In this document: positions 15,671 to 23,924 of the stretch, piece by piece | Numbering within the stretch: the stretch's first letter is position 1 | Layout of the letters: each line of letters opens with the position of its first letter | From: Haloactinospora alba | GTDB taxonomy: Bacteria > Actinomycetota > Actinomycetes > Streptosporangiales > Streptosporangiaceae | DNA length: 64,000 bases | Direction: 5' to 3' | Assembly: GCF_006717075.1 (NCBI RefSeq) | Contig: NZ_VFQC01000002.1 | Coordinates: 538,351 to 602,350, forward strand | Program-made: the position numbers and the translations under genes | The notes under the pieces: generated by a model | What the model was told of the DNA's origin: nothing | Databases searched by the model: none | Seen by the model: the letters and a program-made list of their open reading frames with translations, nothing else

Positions 15671-16029
15671 CGGTCGTGCTGGTGATGCTGGGGGCGGCTG
15701 TCGGGGCGCCGCTGCGTTACCTCACCGACCGGTTCGTGCAGCTGCGGCACGACTCGGTGTTCCCGTGGGGCACCCACGCCGTCAACGCGACGGCCTGCCT
15801 GCTGCTGGGGTTCACGGTCCCGCTCGCCCTGCCGGAGTGGGCTGCGGCGCTGCTCGGAACGGGGCTGCTGGGGTCGCTGTCCACGTACTCCACGTTCGGC
15901 TACGAGACGTTCCGGCTGGCCGAGACGCGGTGGCGGTTCCTCGCGTTCGCCAACGCGGCCGCGTCCGTGGGCGCGAGCCTGGGGGCGCTCGTGCTCGGTG
16001 CCGCCCTGGCGCGGGCCCTGGCCGGGTGA
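15667..16029 (+). CDS. crcB: CrcB/Fluc-type fluoride channel subunit, second of a pair
   Basis: 120-residue CrcB protein with four transmembrane helices: GAPLRYLTDR near the start, NATACLLLGF in the second helix and GLLGSLSTYSTFGYETFRL as the channel signature (about residues 72-90). Translation is coupled to the upstream copy by a GTGA overlap, as expected if the two form an antiparallel heterodimer. Length is normal. No further gene is obviously in the operon; the next gene has its own promoter. Confidence 0.92.
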   Translation: MTVVLVMLGAAVGAPLRYLTDRFVQLRHDSVFPWGTHAVNATACLLLGFTVPLALPEWAAALLGTGLLGSLSTYSTFGYETFRLAETRWRFLAFANAAASVGASLGALVLGAALARALAG

Positions 16030-16099
16030 GACGCTCCCCGGCCCCGCGCTCGTTCTGTCCTGTCTCCCCCGTAGGGGACCCCGGTTCGGTACAAGTTTC

Positions 16100-16128
16100 T
16101 TGTCACTATGTAGTACTAGTGCTATATA
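16100..16128 (+). promoter_or_regulatory. Promoter with embedded palindromes, for the ABC exporter
   Basis: TTGTCA (16100-16105), a 17-base spacer and TATATA (16123-16128) lie 35 bases before the ABC ATPase start. Two inverted repeats overlap it: ACAAG...CTTGT at 16091-16103, covering the -35 edge, and CACTA...TAGTG at 16104-16121, filling the spacer. Such placement suggests a repressor, possibly the XRE protein encoded after the permease. Confidence 0.6.
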
Positions 16129-16162
16129 TGGTTTAAGAAAGACTGCGAACGGAATGAGGAGT

Positions 16163-17140
16163 ATGACAGAGACGGCGGCGGACACCCTGCCGTCCTCCGG
16201 TGCGGATGACGCACCGGAGGACGTGGTGGAGGTGGACGACCTTCGGATGCGCTACGGGAGCACCGACGTGCTCACCGGGGTGGGTTTCACCGCCCGCCGC
16301 GGCGAGGTCCTCGCGCTGCTCGGGCCGAACGGGGCCGGGAAGACCACCACGATCGAGATCCTGGAGGGGTTCCGCGCCCGCTCCTCGGGAACGGTGCGGG
16401 TGCTGGGCACCGACCCGATCAGCGGTGGCGAGGCCTGGCGGTCGCGGGTCGGGATCGTGCTGCAGTCCTGGCGCGACCACGGCAGGTGGCGGGTGCGCCA
16501 GCTCCTGGAGCATCTCGCCCGGTTCTACGTCCCCTACGGAGACCCGGAACGCGACCGGCCGCGGGAGACGGGCGCGCTGCTGGAGGCGGTCGGGCTCGCC
16601 GAACAGGCCGAGCACAGGATCCAGACGCTCTCCGGCGGGCAGCGCCGCCGGCTCGACGTCGCCATCGGCATCCTCGGCCGCCCCGAGCTGCTCTTCCTGG
16701 ACGAGCCCACCGCCGGGTTCGACCCCGAGGCGCGGCGCGACTTCCACGACCTGGTGCACCGGCTGGCCGACGAGGAGGAGACCACCATCCTGCTCACCAC
16801 CCACGACCTGGACGAGGCGGAGAAGCTGGCGGACCGCATCCTGATCCTCGCCGGCGGCGGCATCGTCGCCGACGGCAGTGCGGAGCAGCTCGCCCAGCGT
16901 GTGGAGAGCAACAGCGAGGTGAAGTGGACCCGCGGCGGGCAGCGTTTCGTGCACTCCGCGCCCGACGGTACGGCGTTCGTGCGGGAGCTGTTCGAACAGT
17001 ACGGCACCGAGGTCAGTGACCTCGAGGTGCGCCGGGCGACGCTGGAGGACGTCTACATGGACCTGGTGCACCGGCACGAGTCCGGGCAGGCCGAGGGCGC
17101 GGCGGCGGCCGCGGCCGAGTTCGCGGAGGGGGAGCGATGA
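16163..17140 (+). CDS. ABC-2-type exporter ATP-binding protein
   Basis: 325-residue ABC ATPase. Walker A LLGPNGAGKTTTIEI is at about residues 53-67, the Q-loop in VGIVLQSWRDHGRW, the signature LSGGQRRRLDVAIG at about 156-169, Walker B LLFLDEPTAGFD at about 176-187, and the switch His in LLTTHDLDEAEKLADR. The C-terminal extension with VSDLEVRRATLEDVYMDLV is the DrrA-type regulatory region of drug and lipid exporters. It energises the permease encoded by the next gene, whose start overlaps its stop (ATGA). Substrate unknown. GAGGAG precedes the ATG by 2-7 bases. Confidence 0.93.
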   Translation: MTETAADTLPSSGADDAPEDVVEVDDLRMRYGSTDVLTGVGFTARRGEVLALLGPNGAGKTTTIEILEGFRARSSGTVRVLGTDPISGGEAWRSRVGIVLQSWRDHGRWRVRQLLEHLARFYVPYGDPERDRPRETGALLEAVGLAEQAEHRIQTLSGGQRRRLDVAIGILGRPELLFLDEPTAGFDPEARRDFHDLVHRLADEEETTILLTTHDLDEAEKLADRILILAGGGIVADGSAEQLAQRVESNSEVKWTRGGQRFVHSAPDGTAFVRELFEQYGTEVSDLEVRRATLEDVYMDLVHRHESGQAEGAAAAAAEFAEGER

Positions 17141-17997
17141 GGGGAAACACGACGAGCGTGGTACGGGCCGGCCTCTCCCGCGGATGGATCGAGTACCGGC
17201 AGAGCTTCACCAGCGGGCAGGACCTGTTCGCCTACTTCGGCATCTCGGCCATCTTCGTCACGATCGCCTACTTCCAACAGGACGCGGATCTACCGGAAGC
17301 CTCCCAGGTGTCGAACGGCGCACTGATGGTCGTCGGCACGCTGGGATTCCTGCTGACGATAGCGGGCCTGATGTCGGTGGCCCAGGTGCTGGCCACCGAA
17401 CGCGAGGACGGGACGCTGCTGCGGGCCAAGTCCGTCCCGAACGGGATGCTCGGCTATCTGGTCGGCAAGTGCGTGCACATCCTGCTGATCACGGTGACGA
17501 ACCTCGCCATCGTGCTGGTGGCCGCGCTGGTGCTGATCGACGGGGTGCGTATGCCCGGCGCTGCCGGCTGGGCCACGGCCGCGTGGGTCCTGGTGCTGGG
17601 GCTGCTGGCCACCGCGCCGCTCGGGGCCATATGCGGTTCGCTGGTCAGCAACCCCCGCACCGCGCCCAGCCTGCTCATGGTCCCCATCATGGGCGTCACC
17701 ATGGCCTCGGGGGTGTTCTTCCCCATCACGTTCCTGCCGGAGTGGGCCCAGACCCTGGGCCAGGTGTTCCCGGTCTACTGGCTGGCGCTGGGCTTCCGGT
17801 CGGTGTTCCTGCCGGAGGCGATGGTCGCAGCCGAGATCGGGGAGAGCTGGCGGCATCTGGAGACGGCCGGTGTGCTCGGCGCGTGGGCGCTCGTGGGGCT
17901 GGTCGTGGCGCCGTTCGTGCTCCGCTCGATGGCGCGCCGCGAGTCGGGCTCACGCGTGGAGGCCGCGCGGCAGCGTGCGATGCAGCGTGCCGTGTGA
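17137..17997 (+). CDS. ABC-2-type exporter permease
   Basis: 286-residue membrane protein with six predicted helices (first about residues 26-45, last about 245-265). It carries the ABC-2 features ATEREDGTLLRAKSVPNGML (coupling helix after the second transmembrane segment) and MVPIMGVTMASGVFFPITFLPEWAQ. It is translationally coupled to the ATPase gene, giving a two-gene half-transporter pair of the DrrAB type. What it exports cannot be read from sequence. The XRE gene about 80 bases downstream may be part of the same unit. Confidence 0.92.
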   Translation: MRGNTTSVVRAGLSRGWIEYRQSFTSGQDLFAYFGISAIFVTIAYFQQDADLPEASQVSNGALMVVGTLGFLLTIAGLMSVAQVLATEREDGTLLRAKSVPNGMLGYLVGKCVHILLITVTNLAIVLVAALVLIDGVRMPGAAGWATAAWVLVLGLLATAPLGAICGSLVSNPRTAPSLLMVPIMGVTMASGVFFPITFLPEWAQTLGQVFPVYWLALGFRSVFLPEAMVAAEIGESWRHLETAGVLGAWALVGLVVAPFVLRSMARRESGSRVEAARQRAMQRAV

Positions 17998-18073
17998 GGC
18001 GCGGAGGACGCCGCGTCGCTTCCCGCGCGGCGCCAGGTAGAACGGGACACGGACACGCGTTGCGACAGCAGGG

Positions 18074-18343
18074 ATGGCGATGAGCCCGCAAGGAAAGACC
18101 AGGACGGGGGCGGCGGGTGAGCAGATCTACAACCGCATCGCGGTACTGCGCGCCGAGCGCGGGATATCGCGGCGGCAGCTCGCCGAGACGCTGGGGGTGC
18201 ACTACCAGACCGTGGGCTACCTGGAGCGGGGGGAGTACAGCCCGAGCCTGCACCTCGCCCTGCGGATAGCGCAGTACTTCGAGGTTCCGGTGGAGGTGGT
18301 GTTCTCCACCGAACCGTTCCCCCGGATCGGAAGCACCACGTGA
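18074..18343 (+). CDS. Small XRE-family transcriptional regulator
   Basis: 89-residue (or 87 if the ATG at 18080 is used) Cro/CI-type protein consisting of one HTH: NRIAVLRAERGISRRQLAET, then LGVHYQTVGYLERGEYSPSL (about residues 21-60). The closing AQYFEVPVEVVFSTEPF is typical of the short YozG/Cro-like class. It lies just downstream of the ABC exporter genes in the same direction and may control their promoter. A GGGA about 5 bases before 18080 makes the second ATG slightly more attractive. Confidence 0.85.
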   Translation: MAMSPQGKTRTGAAGEQIYNRIAVLRAERGISRRQLAETLGVHYQTVGYLERGEYSPSLHLALRIAQYFEVPVEVVFSTEPFPRIGSTT

Positions 18344-18360
18344 CCGGGCGGGGCCGCTCG

Positions 18361-18396
18361 GGCCCTGTCTGACGGACGCCGTCCGTCGAACAGGGC
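18361..18396. terminator. Bidirectional terminator between convergent genes
   Basis: Inverted repeat with outer arms GGCCCTGT / ACAGGGCC and an inner pair GACGGAC / GTCCGTC, located between the stops of the XRE gene and the convergent class II aldolase gene. Confidence 0.7.
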
Positions 18397-18397
18397 C

Positions 18398-19048
18398 TCA
18401 GAGGATGTCCGGCCCCGCCCAGTCGTAGGCCCCGCGTTGGCGGGTCCCGGCGAGTTCGTCCTCGGTCAGCACGCGCGGCGGGCCGAGGGACGCGGCGCGG
18501 ATGTAGACGCCGCACAGCCACTCCAGCAGCTGCGCGTTCCCCAGCGCCTGGTGCACGTCCGCGCCGGTGGCGACACCGCCGTGGTTGGCCAGGAGGGCGG
18601 CGCTCTTCCCGGACAGCGCTTTGACGGCGTGGTCGGAGAGCTCCCCGGTGCCGTAGGTGGCGTAGTGGGTGACCGGGACCGCTCCACCGAGGAGCGCGGC
18701 GCTGTGGTGTACCGGAGGCAGTTCGGCGAGGACGGCGGACACGGCCGCGGCGTTGTCCATGTGAGCGTGGACGGCGGCACCCGTGCCGGGATCGCCGTGC
18801 TGGTAGACGGCCATGTGCAGGGTGGTCTCCGCCGCGGGGCCGCGCCGCCCCTCCACCACGCCTCCCTCGAGGGAGAGGACGGGGCAGTCCGCGGGTTCGA
18901 CGCGGTCGAGCGGTACCCCGGCGGGGGTGACGGTGACGTGGTCGCCGGAGCGGATGCTGACGGTTCCACCGTCGCCGCGGGCGAGGCCGCGTTCGGCGAG
19001 AGTGCGTGCGGTGACGCACACGTCTCTGCGTTCCTGTTCCAGCAGCAT
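18398..19048 (-). CDS. Class II aldolase/adducin-family protein
   Basis: 216-residue L-fuculose-phosphate-aldolase-like protein. It has the early GDGGTVSIRSGDHVTVTPAG (about residues 26-45), AETTLHMAVYQ, zinc ligands in AAVHAHMDNAAAVSA (HxH, about 92-106) and a third histidine in ALLANHGGVATGADVHQAL. The family catalyses retro-aldol cleavage of sugar phosphates or decarboxylation; the substrate is not clear. GAGGACCC precedes the ATG. A near-consensus iron box lies about 65 bases upstream, which would make this an iron-regulated gene, unusual for a sugar aldolase. Confidence 0.82.
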   Translation of the reverse strand: MLLEQERRDVCVTARTLAERGLARGDGGTVSIRSGDHVTVTPAGVPLDRVEPADCPVLSLEGGVVEGRRGPAAETTLHMAVYQHGDPGTGAAVHAHMDNAAAVSAVLAELPPVHHSAALLGGAVPVTHYATYGTGELSDHAVKALSGKSAALLANHGGVATGADVHQALGNAQLLEWLCGVYIRAASLGPPRVLTEDELAGTRQRGAYDWAGPDIL

Positions 19049-19113
19049 GGGTCCTCACGGGCCAGGGACGGGTCGTCACGGTGGGGGAGCGCTCCCGACG
19101 CCGCCCGGTCTCA

Positions 19114-19132
19114 TTAGGTTTGCCTAACCGAT
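19114..19132. promoter_or_regulatory. Iron box (IdeR/DmdR-type operator)
   Basis: TTAGGTTTGCCTAACCGAT matches 16 of 19 positions of the consensus TTAGGTTAGSCTAACCTAA as I know it. It lies 66-84 bases upstream of the class II aldolase start, a normal operator distance for an iron-dependent repressor. Confidence 0.6.
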
Positions 19133-19267
19133 CTTACCGGGTTTTGGGGCGTTATGGGAGGGGTGTGGGATACGGCACTTTTGTCCAGCGTTCCGGAGAG
19201 TGTGGGCGCGCGACAGGGGGGCGGCCCCGGCATGCAGCGCGAGTCGGCGGCTGCGGCTTGTTCGTGA

Positions 19268-19284
19268 GATTACTTAAAGTAATC
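19268..19284. promoter_or_regulatory. 17-base perfect palindrome upstream of betB
   Basis: GATTACTT-A-AAGTAATC, arms perfectly complementary about one central base, 150 bases before the betB start. It matches the site at 12664-12680 near SURF1 and the candidate small RNA. Probably an operator; the regulator is not identified. Confidence 0.55.
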
Positions 19285-19301
19285 AATTTTGGGTGCGTTG
19301 C

Positions 19302-19315
19302 GTGATGCGAATCAC
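19302..19315. promoter_or_regulatory. Second palindrome upstream of betB
   Basis: GTGATGCGAATCAC, five-base arms GTGAT / ATCAC around GCGA, 17 bases after the first palindrome. A possible -10 element TAATAT lies at 19369-19374, so both palindromes are upstream of the likely betB promoter. Confidence 0.4.
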
Positions 19316-19435
19316 CGCTGCACGTCTAAAATCGGGGTGTTTTGCCTGGTAGGGGCGGTGCAAGTGGGTAATATCAGAGCGGTAAAGATCCGAAATGGGT
19401 AGTTTGTAGCCGAATTTCCTGGGCAGGACCGAGCC

Positions 19436-20962
19436 GTGATGCAACCCTATGTAACCCTTCCGCGTAAGCAATACCTATCCGAGCCGGGATCAGCCACCGC
19501 GGCCAGTCTGTATGTGGACGGTGCTTGGCAGGCCGCCGCCCACGGGGGGACCCGTGACGTCCTCAACCCCTACGACGCCTCCGTCCTCACCGTCGTCAGC
19601 GAGGCGGGTGCGGTCGACGCCGAGACCGCCATCTCCGCCGCGCGGCGCGCGTTCGAGGACACCGACTGGGCCCGCCGCAGCGCGGGGGAACGCGGTGAGA
19701 TCCTGCACCGCATCGCCGAGCTGCTGCGGCGCGACCGTGAGGAACTCGCGGTCATGGAGTCACTGGACACCGGCAAGACCATCGAAGAGGGTCGCATCGA
19801 CGTCGACGACGTGACCGGGGTGTTCCTGTACTACGCGGGCCTGGCGGACAAGGAGGCGGGCCACATCGTCTCCACGCCCGAGGGGATCTTCAGCCGCGTC
19901 GTCTACGAGCCGGTCGGCGTGTGCGCGATGATCACGCCCTGGAACTATCCGCTGCTGCAGCTCTGCTGGAAGGTCGCCCCGGCGATCGCCGCCGGCGACA
20001 CCATGGTGATCAAACCCAGCGAGATCACCCCGGTGACCACGTGCAAGCTGGTCGAGCTCGCCGCCGAGGCGGGCGTCCCCGACGGCGTGGTGAACCTGGT
20101 GCTCGGCACCGGCGCCGAGGTCGGCTCGGCCATGACCACCAGCCCCGACGTGGACCTCGTCTCCTTCACCGGCGGCCTGGCCACCGGCAAGCGGATCATG
20201 GCCAACGCCTCCGAGACGGTCAAGAAGGTGGCCCTGGAGCTGGGCGGGAAGAACCCCAACATCGTCTTCGACGACGTCGACCTCGACACCGCCGTGGACT
20301 ACGCGCTCAACGCCGCCTTCTTCCACTCCGGACAGGTCTGCTCCGCCGGTGCCCGCCTGATCGTGCACGAGGATATCCGCGAGAAGTTCGTGGACGAGCT
20401 CGCCCGCCGCGCCGACAACATCACGATCGGCTGCGGCCAGGCCGAGGGGGTGGAGGCCGGCCCGCTGGTCTCCGCCGAACACCGCGCCAAGGTGGAGGCG
20501 GCCGTGGCCCGCGGCGTCGAGGAGGGCGCCCGGATCGTCGCCGGCGGCCACCGTCCGCAGGAGCCCGAGCTGGCCAACGGCTACTTCTTCCGCCCCACGG
20601 TCTTCGTGGACTGCGACCGCAGCATGGACATCGTGCAGCAGGAAGTGTTCGGTCCCGTGGTCACCGTGGAGACGTTCCGTACCGAGGCCGAGGCGATCGA
20701 GCTCGGCAACGACACCGACTACGGGCTCTCCGGAGCGGTGTGGACCAACGACCCCGGGCGGGGCGACCGGGTCGCGGCCGGACTGCGGCACGGCACCGTC
20801 TGGATCAACGACTTCGGCCCCTACCTTCCCGGCGCCGAGTGGGGCGGCTTCAAACGCTCCGGCATCGGCCGGGAGCTGGGACACGTGGGCCTGGACGAGT
20901 ACCGCGAGGCCAAGCACATCTACCGGAACCTGCAGCCCGAACCGCAACGCTGGTTCGCGTGA
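19436..20962 (+). CDS. betB: Betaine-aldehyde dehydrogenase
   Basis: 508-residue NAD(P)-dependent aldehyde dehydrogenase that oxidises betaine aldehyde to glycine betaine in the cytoplasm. Visible landmarks: the PWNYPLLQLCWKVAPAIAAG cofactor segment, general-base Glu in KKVALELGGKNPNIVFDD (about residues 261-278), nucleophile Cys in FFHSGQVCSAGARL (about 297-310), and EVFGPVVTVE (about 403-412). The C-terminal GGFKRSGIGRELGHVGLDEY is typical of betaine-aldehyde enzymes. The start is GTG at 19436 or the adjacent ATG at 19439. It precedes betA, and with the proVWX importer forms an osmoprotectant locus. Upstream palindromes suggest repression relieved by choline or osmotic stress. Confidence 0.93.
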   Translation: MMQPYVTLPRKQYLSEPGSATAASLYVDGAWQAAAHGGTRDVLNPYDASVLTVVSEAGAVDAETAISAARRAFEDTDWARRSAGERGEILHRIAELLRRDREELAVMESLDTGKTIEEGRIDVDDVTGVFLYYAGLADKEAGHIVSTPEGIFSRVVYEPVGVCAMITPWNYPLLQLCWKVAPAIAAGDTMVIKPSEITPVTTCKLVELAAEAGVPDGVVNLVLGTGAEVGSAMTTSPDVDLVSFTGGLATGKRIMANASETVKKVALELGGKNPNIVFDDVDLDTAVDYALNAAFFHSGQVCSAGARLIVHEDIREKFVDELARRADNITIGCGQAEGVEAGPLVSAEHRAKVEAAVARGVEEGARIVAGGHRPQEPELANGYFFRPTVFVDCDRSMDIVQQEVFGPVVTVETFRTEAEAIELGNDTDYGLSGAVWTNDPGRGDRVAAGLRHGTVWINDFGPYLPGAEWGGFKRSGIGRELGHVGLDEYREAKHIYRNLQPEPQRWFA

Positions 20963-21126
20963 CACCGGGCGGGGGTGTCGGCGTGAGCCGGTCCGCCGAC
21001 GCCCCCGCGGCGCGCCCCGCCGTCCGCGCGACGGGGCGCGGACGCCTGTTCTGACCGGCGAACCCGTGCTGTGCCGGCGCTGTCCGGGGCGCGGAGACCG
21101 GGCTGAGAAACCGAAAGGAGCTGTAC

Positions 21127-22677
21127 GTGTCGTCCGCTGATTCCACCTTCGACTACGTGATCGTCGGTGGGGGAACCGCCGGGTCGGTGCTGGCCAACCG
21201 ACTCACCGAGGACCCCAACACCAGCGTGTGTGTCATCGAGGGAGGGCCGTCCGACGCCGACCAGGAGCGGGTTCTCAAACTGGGGAACTGGCTGGAGCTG
21301 CTGGAGAGCGACCTCGACTACGGCTACACCACCGTGGAACAGCCGCGCGGGAACTCGCACATCGTGCACTCGCGGGCGCGTGTCCTGGGAGGCTGCTCCT
21401 CGCACAACACACTGATCAGCTTCCGCCCGTTCCCCCAGGATCTGGACGACTGGGTCGCCGCTGGGGCCGAGGGCTGGGACAACGCCACGGTGCAGTCCTA
21501 CGCCGACCGCATCAAGTGCAACATCGTCCCGGTGGCGAAGCAGGACCGCAACGCCATCGTCAAGGACTGGATCACCGCCTCCTCGGCGGCGACCGGCGTT
21601 CCGGTGGTCGAGGACTTCAACGCCGAGACGTCGCACGGCGGCGGTTTCAGCGACGGCGTGGGCTTCCTGTCGATCTCCTACGACCCCTACACCGGCAACC
21701 GCTCCTCCGCCTCGGTGGCCTACCTGCACCCGATCATGGAGCAGCGCGACAACCTGACGCTGTTCCTCGAGACGTGGGCGGACCGGCTGGTGTTCGACGG
21801 CGACCGGGCCACCGGCGTCGAGGTGCGGATGTCGTCCGGTGAGCGGCGGACCATCAGCGCCAACCAGGAGGTCCTGCTGTGCGCCGGCGCGATCGACAGT
21901 CCGCGGCTGCTGATGCTGTCGGGGGTCGGACCGGCCGAGGAGCTGCGTCAGGTGGGGATCGAGTCCCGCCACGACCTTCCCGGGGTCGGTGAGCACCTGC
22001 TCGACCACCCCGAGTCGATCATCATGTGGGAGACGACCGAACCGGTGCCGGAGAACACCGTGATGTCGTCCGACGGCGGGCTGTTCGTCCGGCGGGACAC
22101 GAGCGACCCGCGGCCGGACCTGATGTTCCACATCTACCAGGTGCCGTTCGACGACAACACGGCCCGGCTCGGCTACGACTCGCCCGGAGAGCGCAACGCG
22201 ATCTGCATGACGCCGAACATCCCGCGGTCGCGCTCCCGGGGGAAGATGTGGCTGACCAGCTCCGACCCGGACGTGAAGCCGGCGTTGGACTTCCGCTACT
22301 TCACCGACCCCGAGGACCACGACGCCACGACGATCGTCGACGGGCTGAGGATCGCCCGCGAGATCGCCGACACCGAACCGTTCAAGTCCTGGATCAGTCG
22401 CGAGGTCGCGCCTGGTCCGAACGTGACCACCGACGAGGAGCTCTCGGAGTACGGCCGCCGCGCCGCGCACACCGTGTACCACCCGGCCGGCACCTGCATG
22501 ATGGGCGCCGCTGACGATCCCGACGCCGTGGTGGACCCGGAACTGAAGGTGCGGGGGCTGTCCGGGCTTCGGGTAGTGGACGCGTCCGTGTTCCCGACGA
22601 TGCCCTCCCCTAACCCGATGGTCACCGTCCTGACGATCGGCGAACGTGCCGCCGATCTGATTCGCGCCGACCGCTGA
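21127..22677 (+). CDS. betA: Choline dehydrogenase-type GMC flavoprotein
   Basis: 516-residue GMC-family FAD oxidoreductase. The dinucleotide motif YVIVGGGTAGSVLANRL is at about residues 10-26, the GMC signature SRARVLGGCSSHNTLI at about 81-96, and the second GMC signature AGAIDSPRLLMLSGVGPAE at about 258-276. The catalytic His lies in TVYHPAGTCMMG (about 454-465) and the C-terminal PNPMVTVLTIGERAADLI is present. It oxidises choline to betaine aldehyde, the substrate of the BetB encoded just upstream. It is shorter than E. coli BetA and could accept other alcohols, but the context supports choline. GAAAGGAG stands about 9 bases before the GTG start. Confidence 0.87.
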   Translation: MSSADSTFDYVIVGGGTAGSVLANRLTEDPNTSVCVIEGGPSDADQERVLKLGNWLELLESDLDYGYTTVEQPRGNSHIVHSRARVLGGCSSHNTLISFRPFPQDLDDWVAAGAEGWDNATVQSYADRIKCNIVPVAKQDRNAIVKDWITASSAATGVPVVEDFNAETSHGGGFSDGVGFLSISYDPYTGNRSSASVAYLHPIMEQRDNLTLFLETWADRLVFDGDRATGVEVRMSSGERRTISANQEVLLCAGAIDSPRLLMLSGVGPAEELRQVGIESRHDLPGVGEHLLDHPESIIMWETTEPVPENTVMSSDGGLFVRRDTSDPRPDLMFHIYQVPFDDNTARLGYDSPGERNAICMTPNIPRSRSRGKMWLTSSDPDVKPALDFRYFTDPEDHDATTIVDGLRIAREIADTEPFKSWISREVAPGPNVTTDEELSEYGRRAAHTVYHPAGTCMMGAADDPDAVVDPELKVRGLSGLRVVDASVFPTMPSPNPMVTVLTIGERAADLIRADR

Positions 22678-22718
22678 CCGCGACGGGCAGCGGACACCGG
22701 CGTCTCATCCGACAACAG

Positions 22719-22738
22719 GCCGCCGTCACCGTGGCGGC
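22719..22738 (+). terminator. Hairpin between betA and proV
   Basis: GCCGCC / GGCGGC with an 8-base loop, 28 bases before the proV start. It may attenuate read-through or stabilise the 3' end of the betA message. Too short to be certain. Confidence 0.3.
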
Positions 22739-22765
22739 GGCCGCTTACGAGGAGAGCTAATTTTC

Positions 22766-23923
<1,158 letters not shown>

Positions 23924-23924
23924 T

